Of a DNA stretch of 42,173 nt, positions 20,741 through 31,185 are shown piece after piece. The DNA is taken from NCBI RefSeq assembly GCF_000003815.2, contig NC_049981.1, positions 17,671,062 through 17,713,234 on the forward strand, written 5' to 3'. The stretch comes from Branchiostoma floridae (Eukaryota > Chordata > Leptocardii > Amphioxiformes > Branchiostomatidae). Position 1 is the first letter of the stretch, and each line of letters starts with the position of its first letter. The translations under genes were made by a program, and so were the position numbers. A model generated the notes under the pieces. It saw only the letters and a program-made list of their open reading frames with translations. It did no database searches and was not told the origin of the DNA.

Positions 20741-21850
20741 TTGGCGTCTAACAGTATACACACAAAAACAAAGCTATTCGTTGTGCTGCGAAACAGCTAT
20801 AACGGGGGGATCCAATGTCCGGTAGCTGTTCTAAGTGAATACGCATGGCTTTTGTCATCGTACATTTTACTGAGAACCCATCAAAAAGAAGTTAAGATCT
20901 TGTTAACAACCATACAAATGTGATTGAAGCTGTACAGACATACATTTCATTTAACGGCAGCATTCCGAACTGTAGTTTGACAGCGCGCGAAAGTATTGGC
21001 AGGTTATTGACTTGCGTTTCAGTGGAACGTTCTAACACAAAAAGGGGGTCCAAACTCCGATAAGTTAACAACCAAGCCATCTCTGCACATTTTTAAGCGT
21101 CCTATGCATGCAAAATAATACTAAACTTCTGCAATACTATTTCTTGTCACAAATATATGCAATATTTTGAATTACGCTGCATATTTGAATACGTTTAGTT
21201 ACAAGGTTTACCTCTCACGGCGAAACCAACCTATCGCCAAAAACAAAAATGGCGGCACTTTTGTTTACATCTGCATGTGATTAAAATTTTTCACTTTCGG
21301 CTTCTTTAATTCCCGCTTCAACCTCGTTTTTAACATCAGAAATGACTACAGGATTTCTTTAGTCGGTAGGGATCGATTTTCTTGAATGATGAGTACTCTA
21401 CTGACAGGTTTATTAACTCCATCGTGTTGAGCATCGCTCGGCTTCCTTCATAGGTGATCGGCAAAGATGGCGGGGGTGACAGGGCCGGGAACATGCGGCA
21501 TAATTTAGCTCCGATTATCCAACTATAAAAGCAAAGACACGGCATAGCTGTGCTTCTTTAGGAAGTCTTATAGATATCCCTCTCATCTGTGGTGGTATCT
21601 TTTCACATTTCGTATTTTACGATGACTAATTCAAGAGTTCCCCGGGCCATGTTCTCGATAAGTTCGCTCGTCAGCATGCACGGAAGGCGTCAAATATGTG
21701 TAATTTTTTCAATCGTTATCTGTTGGGGCTTACCAACTTGGACACAGACTCTGACTTTTCAGTTATTTACAACAAGGTTTAGTCCATAACAAGTTGTACT
21801 TATCATGTGCAGACACTTATGCATATCTCCGCAAAAATGATTTTAAAATC
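20741..21850. other. no gene recognised; probable LINE 5' region at its right end
   Basis: No convincing exon. The right part probably includes the 5' untranslated region of the LINE, whose start cannot be placed from this copy alone. Confidence 0.4.
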
Positions 21851-21851
21851 C

Positions 21852-21887
21852 TACCGGACTTTGGACCCCTACCGGACTTTGGACCCC
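21852..21887 (+). repeat. 18-bp tandem duplication upstream of LINE ORF1
   Basis: Two exact copies of TACCGGACTTTGGACCCC, 102 bp before the probable start of ORF1. Confidence 0.85.
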
Positions 21888-21953
21888 TCCCTTCATGTGT
21901 ACACAACTACTAGCAAGATCCTTGTACAAGGTACCGCATGCTTCCTATGGGTG

Positions 21954-23423
21954 ATGTTCACATTTGAAGAACTGAAAAATCAGCTGTCAAAACGCCCAGT
22001 TAGAGACATTGAATACATTGAATGCGAAGACACCATCTGTCACAAGTGTGAACGTCCGGGTTCAGAAGATAGTGGCGTTATTCAGTGTAACACCTGCCAG
22101 GAATGGTTCCACTACGCCTGTACAGGTTTACATGAATTCTTGCTCCGACAGCTTATCAAAGACGAAGAGACTGAATACATTTGTAATGATTGTTCTATTG
22201 AAAGTGAAACCGATGTCCCCCCATGTGAGGAAGAAACAATCCCTAAGTCTGTTGTCTGTACGTCCTGCACTACAAAATCAACTGAAAGTGAAGACCAGTT
22301 GAACAACAACGGGCTCGAGTCACTCCAGCTGAACTTGGACAAACTCGAATCAATTTTGGCCAGCAGAATCACACAAGATGACAACAAAATCGGCATATTG
22401 TCTGACCGTCTGTCGCGCATCGAATGCAAATTGTTTGAAACAAAAGAAGCGCCGGCAGAGAAAACGGCACGGGAAAGTGACATGGAAGCGCTAAAAAAAC
22501 GTGTCAAGTCCCTCGAGGCTGAAAACAAAAACCTGCGCAACAGAATCACCGCCTTGGAAACAAAACGTGTGAAAAGTGAGACCCACGCGTCCATCCAAAC
22601 TGACGTTTCACAAGTTACTGATCCACCCCCAACCGACGACGAAACAATGGACGTAGTAGTGGTGCAAATTCCCACAGACAATAGCTTCCAAGTTCTAACA
22701 GACAGCATACCTGAGGGCCAGCCACAGGAAGCCCCGGCACGTGACCAACCACACTCTGACACTTCAACACAGGCAGAAATCATCATAGCCGGTGACTCCA
22801 ACACGAGGGGTATTATGCCCAACATTCTGTACCCTGGAAAGCAGATCCAGAAATACTCAACGATGACTGTCCTACAGGCGACTGAACTGATTGAATCCAC
22901 AACCCACACCGACCCTAAGTGCATTGTTCTTCACGTGGGGACGAATGACGTCAGGCAAGAAAGAGCCGCACAGCGCGTAACGGAGAACATGAGGCATTTA
23001 GTTATGACAACACATAACAAATATCCCAACTCCACTATCATCATATCGTCCATCCCACCGAGAAATGACAAACACTTAATGAATGTCACTCAAGACGTGA
23101 ACAGTTTCCTACAAGTTCTCGGCGAAGAGTTACCCTACGTGAAGATTGCAAACAACAACAATCTCGGGGATGGTGAAACAATCAAACAATCACTGTACAA
23201 TCGAGACGGCTATCATCTGAACAGATCAGGTCTGAAGTTGTTGGCAGCAAACTGGAAGACTGCTATTCACCCCGCCATAGGCATGGGTGTCTACAGCAGA
23301 GGAAGGAAGAGAACTGTCTCGGATCCAACGGGAAATGGAGGCACTCGTTCCCGTCCCAGCGAGACCGTTCAGAGGAACCCTCGTGTAAGACCCCATTCAC
23401 ACTCAGAAAAACGATTCGAATAA
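21954..23423 (+). CDS. LINE ORF1 protein, truncated by a transposon: PHD finger, coiled coil, SGNH esterase
   Basis: The frame is open from 21807, but the Met at 21954 (MFTFEELKNQL) is the likelier start because the upstream part holds an 18-bp tandem repeat and looks untranslated. A PHD-type zinc finger lies at 22038-22193 (CHKC, CNTCQEWFHYAC, CNDC). A coiled coil with leucine heptads lies at about 22465-22585 (KKRVKSLEAENKNLRNRI). An SGNH/GDSL esterase follows, with GDSN at 22791, GTND at 22938 and the catalytic Asp-His motif DGYHL at 23205. In CR1-type LINEs, ORF1 binds RNA and the esterase may act at membranes or on lipids; the role here is inferred. The last 12 residues before the stop at 23423 belong to the inserted element. 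The original tail resumes at 24113. Confidence 0.85.
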   Translation: MFTFEELKNQLSKRPVRDIEYIECEDTICHKCERPGSEDSGVIQCNTCQEWFHYACTGLHEFLLRQLIKDEETEYICNDCSIESETDVPPCEEETIPKSVVCTSCTTKSTESEDQLNNNGLESLQLNLDKLESILASRITQDDNKIGILSDRLSRIECKLFETKEAPAEKTARESDMEALKKRVKSLEAENKNLRNRITALETKRVKSETHASIQTDVSQVTDPPPTDDETMDVVVVQIPTDNSFQVLTDSIPEGQPQEAPARDQPHSDTSTQAEIIIAGDSNTRGIMPNILYPGKQIQKYSTMTVLQATELIESTTHTDPKCIVLHVGTNDVRQERAAQRVTENMRHLVMTTHNKYPNSTIIISSIPPRNDKHLMNVTQDVNSFLQVLGEELPYVKIANNNNLGDGETIKQSLYNRDGYHLNRSGLKLLAANWKTAIHPAIGMGVYSRGRKRTVSDPTGNGGTRSRPSETVQRNPRVRPHSHSEKRFE

Positions 23424-24109
23424 AACATGTTATCCGAATAAAACTACCCGATCCGAATAAAACTTAGCAGTATGAACGCTCCCAAATCACTTGGATTTCA
23501 TCGATTCGAATCCCTCGCGATCCACCTCGGGGAGGTAGATAGAACTCCGGGAAGTGGATAAAACTGCGCCGCGGGGAGTCTCGATTCGTACGATTCGGCA
23601 GTGTGAACGCGCAAGTGGATAGGATTCACTTTAAGTGGATAGGATGCAACTTATCAAAGGTGAGTTTGCTCAATTAGAAGTTTTTCTGCCAGCCCAAGTC
23701 TGAAAATGTTCAAAGTACAATGTTGTTCCACCAATCATGGCTTCGCTCCCGCCCGCAGATCGTTCTGTCTGCCGTACATCTGAGCTGTTCTACAGCTAGC
23801 CCAATATGCAGAAGACTTTGTCCGGGAAACCTTCTCGCGATCAAAAACCGTCGATTGCGTTCCCTTCTATGACTACAGAACATTCTCCAGAGGAACAACA
23901 GCATCAAAAGTTGGTGGATTCCCGCCATTTTGAGCTGTAATAAATGACGCTACCCTTTGACCTCAACCTAATGTTTCATTCGGATAAGACTGAGGGCGCA
24001 CTAATCGAATTGCCGAAGACGAGTGTGAACGCAATTTTGGATCGGATAGATTTTTTTTTATTCGGATAAATGTTTTATCCGAATCGTTTTTCTGAGTGTG
24101 AATGGGGTC
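23389..24109. mobile_element. Harbinger-like non-autonomous DNA transposon inside LINE ORF1
   Basis: Terminal inverted repeats of nearly 60 bp begin GACCCCATTCACACTCAG at the left and are mirrored at the right (ending at 24109). The left and right copies differ at only a few positions. The element is flanked by TAA at 23386-23388 and 24110-24112, a 3-bp TWA duplication typical of PIF/Harbinger. The interior has no transposase; a 72-codon frame at 23710-23928 on the minus strand is not recognised. It interrupts the ORF1 reading frame. Confidence 0.82.
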
Positions 24110-24112
24110 TAA

Positions 24113-24759
24113 ATGACAGAGAGTTCCAGCCACCGCGGGGACCACCGAGAGGGCCCGCCAACGAGCTCCAGCCACCGCGGGGACCACCGAGAGGGCCCGC
24201 CAATGAGCTCCAGCCACCGCGGGGACCACCGAGAGGGCCCGCCAACAAGCTCCAGCCACCGCGGGGACCACCGAGAGGGCCCGCCGACGAGTTCCAACCG
24301 CCGCGGGGACCACCGAGAGGGCCCGCCGACGAGTTCCAGGCGCCGCGGGGATCACCGAGAGGGCCCGCCGACGAGTTCCAGGCACCGCGGAGACCACCAC
24401 CGAGAGGGCCCGCCGACGAGTTCCAGGCGCCGCGGGGACCACCGAGCGGACCCGTCGACGAGTTCCAGCCGCCGCGGGGACTACCGAGTGGACCCGTCGA
24501 CGAGTGCCAGCCACCTCGGGGACCACCGAGAGGGCCCACTGACTGGCGACGTCCTTTCAACACGCAGTACACAGAATGGCGCCCATGGCCCATGGCTTTC
24601 CAGCGCCCGCTCCACCCAGCCAGCAGATACAACGACCCGTACTCGGACTGGTTCCCAGAGTTTCCACCACGGCCATGGTTCCAGCCAAACTACAACGAGG
24701 ATTACCACCGCTTCCGTACAGACGTCTTGAGTGGTAACTACAACTATGATGTTTACTAA
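24113..24759 (+). CDS. LINE ORF1 C-terminal tail, separated by the insertion
   Basis: Removing the 721-bp element plus one TAA duplication joins this segment in frame with the esterase part (GTA then AAT GAC). It encodes ten units of a 14-residue Pro/Arg/Gly repeat (consensus EFQPPRGPPRGPAD), then an aromatic tail rich in Trp, Tyr and Pro (WFPEFPPRPWFQPNYNEDY) to the TAA at 24757. The Arg/Gly-rich repeats could bind RNA, which is inference. The ORF2 start lies 225 bases downstream. Confidence 0.75.
24118..24540 (+). repeat. 42-bp coding minisatellite, ten units
   Basis: Ten tandem copies of a GC-rich unit, each encoding 14 residues; unit 7 has an extra codon. Units diverge at the 5' and 3' ends: PAN early, PAD in the middle, SGPVD late. 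Because the period is a multiple of three and GC-rich, other frames on both strands are also open; those frames are artefacts. Confidence 0.9.
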
Positions 24760-24983
24760 GTTAGTAACTAAGACCGACGCTGTACCCTAGCATAGATTTC
24801 GTTAGTTAACTAATACACTTGTATGTAAGGAAAGTCATTGTTACTAATTCCAGTAAATGATGAATGTATTATATGTTTTAGTAAAAGGAATACAACTGTA
24901 CTATGCACGTACTATTAGCATAAGCAAAAAGCACTTTTATCGTAAAAGTAGGGTCAACAACAACAGTCCTCTCGTGAATATTT

Positions 24984-27900
24984 ATGAGGTGTTCTCTAAA
25001 TATAGGCTTCTGGAATATCCACGGTCTTGGAAAAAAATTTAAGGAAGACATTTTTAGAAGTAGCGTAGATAGCTTAGATTTCTTCTCTCTTACCGAAACC
25101 TGGAGTGATGAATCTTCTGTAATTGACATCCCAAATTTTCAACACTACTCCTCCCTGAGAAAAAAACATCGAAAGGCCAGAAGAAATTCCGGCGGTATTA
25201 TCTTTTATTTCAGAAACGAATTGGCTAAATATGTAAGAAAAGAGCGCACAAAATCAGATGACTTACTCTGGGTTAGAGTATCCAAGGAATTGTTTGGTTT
25301 ATCAAAAGATGTCTATATATGTACCGTTTATATAAGCCCACTATACTCTAAAGTGCACCAAAGAGCGGATGACTGTATTTTTGACACTTTGGAGAGGGAC
25401 ATAGCGTCTTTTAGCTCCAAAGGCTTTGTAATACTAGGGGGCGATTTTAACAGCCGAATTGGTTCCTTACAAGATTGTATTGAGGACCCCCTCGACTTGC
25501 AGTTTATGCCTGAAACTCCATATTCTAACTTTGATATCCCCAAAATCAATTCTGATAAAAATCCCCCAAATGCCTTTGGCAAAAAGCTAATTGATCTCTG
25601 TGCCCATTCAGACCTCCGCATCCTTAATGGTCGTGTCTTGGGCGATCTAAACGGCCGCTACACTTGCTATCAGCCCAAGGGCTGCAGCACAGTGGACTAT
25701 ACCATTGTAAGTAGTGATCTCCTCCATAACATTAATGTTTTCAAAGTTCATGACTTAACAGAACTTTCGGATCACTGTCTCATAACAACGAATATTAGTA
25801 CGCCACACTGGCACTTTCAGGACGCAAAAATACCCAAAAGTAAACTACGTCCTCTACCAAAAAGGTTCATCTGGGATTCAGATTCCGGCGAAAAATTTCT
25901 CCATGCTCTAAGTAGTCCGAAGATATCTGAACAACTAGATAACTTTCTATGTGTTGAACAGGATACGACACCAATAATTGACGAAGAAGTTAGCAAGTTC
26001 CAAAAAATTCTTGAAATGGCCGGAAGGATGTCATTAAAAGTAAAAAGTAACAGGACACCTAAAGGACAAAAACAGAACAAAAAATGGTTTGACAAAACTT
26101 GTTATGAGGCCCGCAATGAACTAAAAAACCTTAGATACCTTCTTATGCACAACCCTAAAAACCCATCCATTAGAGGTAGCTACTTCAAGAAAAAGAAAGA
26201 ATTTAATAAGCTAGTTAGAACACGAAAACGGCAACATGAAAACAGCTGTCTGATACGTCTTCAAAATCTTCAAGAATATAATCCCACCGCTTTCTGGAAC
26301 CTACTCAAAGAACTGAAAAAGTCCGATTCGGTACATCAAGAAGACCTGTCAACTAACACATGGCTTAATCACTTCAAAACCATCCATAGCGAATCCAGAT
26401 TAAAACAAAAAACCTTCGACTCTAACTTTGAAAAAGAAATCATTGACAAATTTCAGACACTGCAGAAATGTAAACCGAGTTCAGGGCCCCTGGACAACCC
26501 AATTACGGCCTCAGAAGTTAATGATGCAATACAGGCCCTCAAAAACAAAAAAGCTAGTGGAGAGGACATGATAACCAATGAAATGCTCAAAGCAGGAAAA
26601 AGACTTCTACTCACCCCTCTACTGAAGTTATTCAATAGTACACTTTCGAAGGGAATTTTGCCCAAAATGTGGACCAAAAGTTTTATTNNNNNNNNNNNNN
26701 NNNNNNNNNNNNNNNNNNNNNNNNNNNNNNNNNNNNNNNNNNNNNNNNNNNNNNNNNNNNNNNNNNNNNNNNNNNNNNNNNNNNNNNNNNNNNNNNNNNN
26801 NNNNNNNNNNNNNNNNNNNNNNNNNNNNNNNNNNNNNNNNNNNNNNNNNNNNNNNNNNNNNNNNNNNNNNNNNNNNNNNNNNNNNNNNNNNNNNNNNNNN
26901 NNNNNNNNNNNNNNNNNNNNNNNNNNNNNNNNNNNNNNNNNNNNNNNNNNNNNNNNNNNNNNNNNNNNNNNNNNNNNNNNNNNNNNNNNNNNNNNNNNNN
27001 NNNNNNNNNNNNNNNNNNNNNNNNNNNNNNNNNNNNNNNNNNNNNNNNNNNNNNNNNNNNNNNNNNNNNNNNNNNNNNNNNNNNNNNNNNNNNNNNNNNN
27101 NNNNNNNNNNNNNNNNNNNNNNNNNNNNNNNNNNNNNNNNNNNNNNNNNNNNNNNNNNNNNNNNNNNNNNNNNNNNNNNNNNNNNNNNNNNNNNNNNNNN
27201 NNNNNNNNNNNNNNNNNNNNNNNNNNNNNNNNNNNNNNNNNNNNNNNNNNNNNNNNNNNNNNNNNNNNNNNNNNNNNNNNNNNNNNNNNNNNNNNNNNNN
27301 NNNNNNNNNNNNNNNNNNNNNNNNNNNNNNNNNNNNNNNNNNNNNNNNNNNNNNNNNNNNNNNNNNNNNNNNNNNNNNNNNNNNNNNNNNNNNNNNNNNN
27401 NNNNNNNNNNNNNNNNNNNNNNNNNNNNNNNNNNNCAACTTACTGTTACCTAGGTATTATGTTTACAGCAGGTTGCACATTTAGTACTGCTGTAAAGAAT
27501 CTACAAAAGAAGGCCCTAAGAGCATTATTTAGTATTAGAAGTACATTAGGAGAATCTAGATCTTCTGTATCACTGCATTGCAAATTGTTTGACACATGTG
27601 TCCTACCTATTTTATTGTATGGATCTGAAGTCTGGTGTAGTAGCAAATTGGATGACAAATCCCCTTTAGAGTCCGTCCATCTGAAATTCTGTAAATACAT
27701 CCTAGGTGTTCGAAGGAACGCTAGTAATTTTGCAAGTAGAGCGGAACTGGGGCGTTTCCCCTTGTGGATTGAAGCTCAATGCAGAATGTATAATTATTTT
27801 TTTAGATTAGCCAACGAAGTGCACACAGGTAGTCTTCAATATGAAGCTTACATGGTACAGCAGGAACTAGATAGTCGTAAAACATCCTGCTGGTTATCTG

Positions 27901-28481
27901 ATGTAAGGAAACTCTTAGAGGAGTCCGGCTTTGCCTACCTGTATATAAACGGTCACTCTAACATACCCACTCATCTAAATCAACTAAAGCAAAGGTTGAA
28001 AGATATTTTCATCCAAAGATTCCATTCAGAACTACAAGCGATTGGACGAAAAGAAAACCAGGGAAACAAATTGAGGACGTACAAAACATTCAAAGAAACA
28101 TATGAAAGAGAAACATATCTTAGCATCTCAAGCTTTGAACATCGCAGAGCTATGTGTAGATTTCGCATAAGTGACCATCCGTTACATATAGAATCCGGCA
28201 GGCATAACCGCACTCCTTTAAATGATAGAACATGTAAATTCTGTGACCACTTGTATATCGAAGACGAGACACATTTTTTACTAGATTGTACATTATATGA
28301 ATACGAACGCCAATCCCTATACAATGCTATACGAATAGACAACAATTATAAGAAAATGTCAAGACAAGGCTTATTCAAGTACTTGATGTCATGCACGGAC
28401 GGTCATGCTATTGACGCAATATGTGAATATGTCTCCATGTGTTTCAAAAAGAGAGAAGAACATGTTAGATGCAGCCATTAA
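24984..28481 (+). CDS. LINE ORF2 protein: endonuclease and reverse transcriptase, with assembly gap
   Basis: The N-terminus is an APE-type endonuclease: FWNIHGLG, LTETW, GGDFNSRIG near 25440 and SDHCLI near 25770. A linker leads to the start of the reverse transcriptase at about 26500 (ASEVNDAIQALKNKKASGED, KGILPKMW). The palm with the catalytic YxDD lies in the N run 26688-27435. After the gap, YLGIMFTAG, KKALRALFSI and LPILLYGSEVW are typical of the region after RT in this LINE group. A C-terminal zinc-binding motif follows (CKFCDHLYIEDETHFLLDC). The frame is consistent across the gap if its stated length is right. Confidence 0.88.
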   Translation: MRCSLNIGFWNIHGLGKKFKEDIFRSSVDSLDFFSLTETWSDESSVIDIPNFQHYSSLRKKHRKARRNSGGIIFYFRNELAKYVRKERTKSDDLLWVRVSKELFGLSKDVYICTVYISPLYSKVHQRADDCIFDTLERDIASFSSKGFVILGGDFNSRIGSLQDCIEDPLDLQFMPETPYSNFDIPKINSDKNPPNAFGKKLIDLCAHSDLRILNGRVLGDLNGRYTCYQPKGCSTVDYTIVSSDLLHNINVFKVHDLTELSDHCLITTNISTPHWHFQDAKIPKSKLRPLPKRFIWDSDSGEKFLHALSSPKISEQLDNFLCVEQDTTPIIDEEVSKFQKILEMAGRMSLKVKSNRTPKGQKQNKKWFDKTCYEARNELKNLRYLLMHNPKNPSIRGSYFKKKKEFNKLVRTRKRQHENSCLIRLQNLQEYNPTAFWNLLKELKKSDSVHQEDLSTNTWLNHFKTIHSESRLKQKTFDSNFEKEIIDKFQTLQKCKPSSGPLDNPITASEVNDAIQALKNKKASGEDMITNEMLKAGKRLLLTPLLKLFNSTLSKGILPKMWTKSFIXXXXXXXXXXXXXXXXXXXXXXXXXXXXXXXXXXXXXXXXXXXXXXXXXXXXXXXXXXXXXXXXXXXXXXXXXXXXXXXXXXXXXXXXXXXXXXXXXXXXXXXXXXXXXXXXXXXXXXXXXXXXXXXXXXXXXXXXXXXXXXXXXXXXXXXXXXXXXXXXXXXXXXXXXXXXXXXXXXXXXXXXXXXXXXXXXXXXXXXXXXXXXXXXXXXXXXXXXXXXXXXXXXXXXXXXXXXXXXXXXXXXXXXXXXTYCYLGIMFTAGCTFSTAVKNLQKKALRALFSIRSTLGESRSSVSLHCKLFDTCVLPILLYGSEVWCSSKLDDKSPLESVHLKFCKYILGVRRNASNFASRAELGRFPLWIEAQCRMYNYFFRLANEVHTGSLQYEAYMVQQELDSRKTSCWLSDVRKLLEESGFAYLYINGHSNIPTHLNQLKQRLKDIFIQRFHSELQAIGRKENQGNKLRTYKTFKETYERETYLSISSFEHRRAMCRFRISDHPLHIESGRHNRTPLNDRTCKFCDHLYIEDETHFLLDCTLYEYERQSLYNAIRIDNNYKKMSRQGLFKYLMSCTDGHAIDAICEYVSMCFKKREEHVRCSH
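26688..27435. other. assembly gap, 748 N
   Basis: A run of N within ORF2 of the LINE. It hides most of the reverse transcriptase, so activity of this copy cannot be judged. Confidence 0.99.
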
Positions 28482-28740
28482 CGATTGTAACACATAGTGT
28501 CTTAGTTCCCTCTCCATTTAGCCTAGTTTAAAATCACTGTATAGCTTAGCCTAGTCTAAAACCATTGTATTAGTTAAGTTTCTTTTTTCTCTGCATCCAT
28601 AAGACCACATGAGGTCCTTCTGTGCATTTAGCCCTCGGGCATGAATATGCAATAAAGATTATTATATTATTATAATATTATTCTAAAGCACGCATAAACA
28701 AACACGCACATGTACAAAGACACAGACACCTAGGCCTGAA

Positions 28741-28800
28741 CGCACGCACACACACACACGCACACGACACACACACACACGTATATATATATATATGCAA
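28741..28800. repeat. CA and TA microsatellite
   Basis: CACACACACACACGCACACG, then (CA)n and (TA)n, just after the LINE 3' end. Confidence 0.85.
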
Positions 28801-30239
28801 ACATATACACATACAGACGAAAAGACACAAACACTTGCGAAAACATAACCATTCAATCGACGGCGGACTGTTTACCCCTTCACGAAACCAACTGCAGTTC
28901 CAGAGAACGTCACTAGGCCAAGAGTTTTTCAAGCGTGCCTTGCACCAAAGTACCGATATGTCAACACTCACTCAAATCAGCATCTATTTAATCGTAATCT
29001 TTATTGGGAGATTAACTTGCACACTAACAGAACATGTACAGAACCGACACGCTTCGAAACATAACAGACGTCGAAATGTTCTTGTGTTTTCGGCTTGACA
29101 TTTCCCTCTATTGTTTGTACATTGAAAGAGTTAGCACGTTCATTATCCAGCCGGCACGCCATGACCTAAATCGAACAGTTTTCGAACAGGTTTTCTATGC
29201 AGTTCGAATCGCTCCGCGGTCCTTAGCAACACGTTGCTAAGGAAACGCTTCTCGCGCGTCAGGTGGATGAAATTTCATCCGAGTTTTACAGCTGCTTTAG
29301 ACCTGATTGCCGGCCTTTCTACCAAGATTGCGTTATATGTGTCATAGAGGAATATCATGTAATCTCGATATGATCCATTTTTGTGGGATTCTATAACTAT
29401 TATGTCTCGTTTTCTGATCATATTTGTTACACAGTGAAATTGGCATTGACACCCGGAGTCATGGAACGCACTACTTTCTCTCGCGGAAGGAAAAGAAAAC
29501 TGCATAGAACTCTCGGCATGGCGTGGCGGCTGTATCTAGTAAAGACCAGGAGAAACTTTATCCTCTAAAAGATGCTTGTCTGAATGTTTGTTTTCATAAT
29601 GTCTGTTTTCTTAGCCACAGAAGGAAAGGAATTCGCCGAAGGGTATGGGCTCCGCCCACTGTCTATTTTTACTCCAGTTTGTCCCCTGGTCTGTCCTAAA
29701 CACAAAAGACAAACCCATATTTACTGGTGAGGCCCCGAAGCTATGGCCAGCATCGCACCTGCTTGTGCTGTCGCGACGGTTTCTTTAAACTACATGATAA
29801 TAATATTGTTTGATGACATACTCTTTTGTCGTCACTAGAATCGACTCGTTAAAATCAATGGTGGACACTCGTAAACGGGAAGGCCTACCGCGAATCTAGG
29901 GCGACCCGTTTTGTACCGAAGCCATGAAAGATATAAAACATGGTTGAGAGCTACCTGTGGTTATCTGTGGATCTCCGGCCAATAAAAAAAGCAAATTTAA
30001 AGCAGTTCAGTTCTGAGAAATAATAAAAGCGAACCAGCACCTCCATATTCACAAGGGCTTACCCCATCAAGAATGTGTAACATTGCCCCACGCACACAAC
30101 CTTTGTATACATATTAACCAAAATATCAACCCATAGCTTTAAAAACACAAGGATGTCACTGTAGCTCCATTGTTAGCAGATTTACAGTTGAGATGATGGT
30201 TCCAATTCATAGTCGGTGGCATGTGGTAGTATGTGGGTA
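28801..30239. other. intergenic, no gene recognised
   Basis: Only short frames. The single notable feature is the inverted repeat at 29221-29242. Confidence 0.5.
29221..29242. promoter_or_regulatory. RFX/X-box-like inverted repeat
   Basis: CCTTAGCAAC, AC, GTTGCTAAGG: perfect 10-bp arms. AGCAAC and GTTGCT match RFX half-sites, and GTTGCTAAGGAAAC is close to a full X-box. No gene start was found beside it, so function is uncertain. Confidence 0.35.
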
Positions 30240-30914
30240 AGTCTCATTGAGTCCTCAAAAGTATTAGATTTGTCCCCTAGCGGGTTGTAATGGTAATGCA
30301 GTGGAACTTCTAGTTTTGGTATCTCGTGTTCTGGTCAAGGCTTTGACCTCACATACCTCAGGCTTTGTCACGATTTTTGGGTGGAACTGGAAGATATCTC
30401 TTTTACGCGGGAAGAATCCTAGTGGCTTGTTTTGGAACTGCGGGAAAAGTTTGTTCAACCATTCGAAAGAAGATAACTCGAGAAAGGATCGACAGATCGT
30501 TTGGTGTGTACTGTGTAGGCATGATTCGATGTTTATTATGTAAATCATGATAGAACTCTCAACATGTGACATGTATGGCAATCGATAGATAGCAATTATG
30601 CAAATGAAGTGTTCATTTGCTAATTAATAAGAAAATGCCGTAATTTCGTATTGGTAAATGAATTAAATTCTATACTTCGGCACTATGAATAGAAATAATG
30701 GTGATGATCATTAGACAGGAAGCGATGTTCATTTACATGATTTGTTAGATAATGATAAAATAAAGCTTTCTTTGTTAAAATTCAACTTTCGTACTCTGTG
30801 TCATTTGGGTAGAGAAGATGATCATCTGATAATACATATGGAAATGAGGACATTATTCGCTTAACATATGGGTACATTTATGCGAAGGTATGACGTCGTG
30901 GACCTCTTGTTCTA
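30240..30914 (-). repeat. stem-loop repeat family, relic G
   Basis: Reverse orientation: GTATCTCGTGTTCTGGTCAA near 30319, GAAGATAACTCGAGAAAGGA near 30470, and a family-type terminus (AAGGTATGACGTCGTGGACC) near 30885-30904. Confidence 0.5.
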
Positions 30915-30945
30915 TATAACTTGGTTTTAGTCAGGGACACTACCT

Positions 30946-31090
30946 TCAGATATCACGACTGAAAGGCGTGAGTGGCCGGCCAAGCTGTAGGTCAGACCTG
31001 ACGTCCGAGGGCTCAGTCAGGGTCACTGACCGGACATCGTAGCCGGACAAGTGTGTCAGGTCAGGGCTGCTGAGGCGCGGGCGGACCGGG
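30946..31090 (-). other. possible GC-rich exon, unrecognised
   Basis: A clear acceptor (TTTAATTTTCAG) is followed by 48 open codons to TGA, reading RPRLSSPDLTHLSGYDVRSV and ending LTPFSRDI. GC content is visibly higher than in the surrounding AT-rich DNA. A donor-like GAAG/GTAGTG overlaps the stop, so an internal exon in another frame is also possible. No homologue is recognised. Confidence 0.25.
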
Positions 31091-31185
31091 CTGAAAATTA
31101 AACATGGCACAAGATATGTTGCGCTATTTATCAAGCCATTTGGACTTGTATTGTCACATCAACATCGCATGATGCACACACACAC

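Larger units (their letters stand above)
21954..28481 (+). mobile_element. CR1/L2-like non-LTR retrotransposon (LINE)
   Basis: Two plus-strand ORFs in LINE order: ORF1 (21954-23385, resuming 24113-24759) with PHD and esterase domains, and ORF2 (24984-28481) with an apurinic endonuclease and a reverse transcriptase. The 3' region continues to about 28680 and ends in an AATAAAGATTATTATATT microsatellite-like tail, as CR1/L2 elements do. The 5' limit is not visible. The copy is damaged by a transposon in ORF1 and by the gap, but no other stop is seen in the readable parts. ORF1 with an esterase is typical of the CR1/L2 group; the exact clade is not determined. Confidence 0.85.

Noticed and set aside
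22112-22924. A 270-codon minus-strand frame.
   Set aside because: It is the complement of the PHD/coiled-coil/esterase coding region and has no domain sense.
24075-24730. Long open frames on both strands over the minisatellite.
   Set aside because: They follow from a GC-rich repeat with a period divisible by three; only the frame continuing ORF1 is supported.
26669-27484. Open frames made of unknown residues.
   Set aside because: They are produced by the N run.
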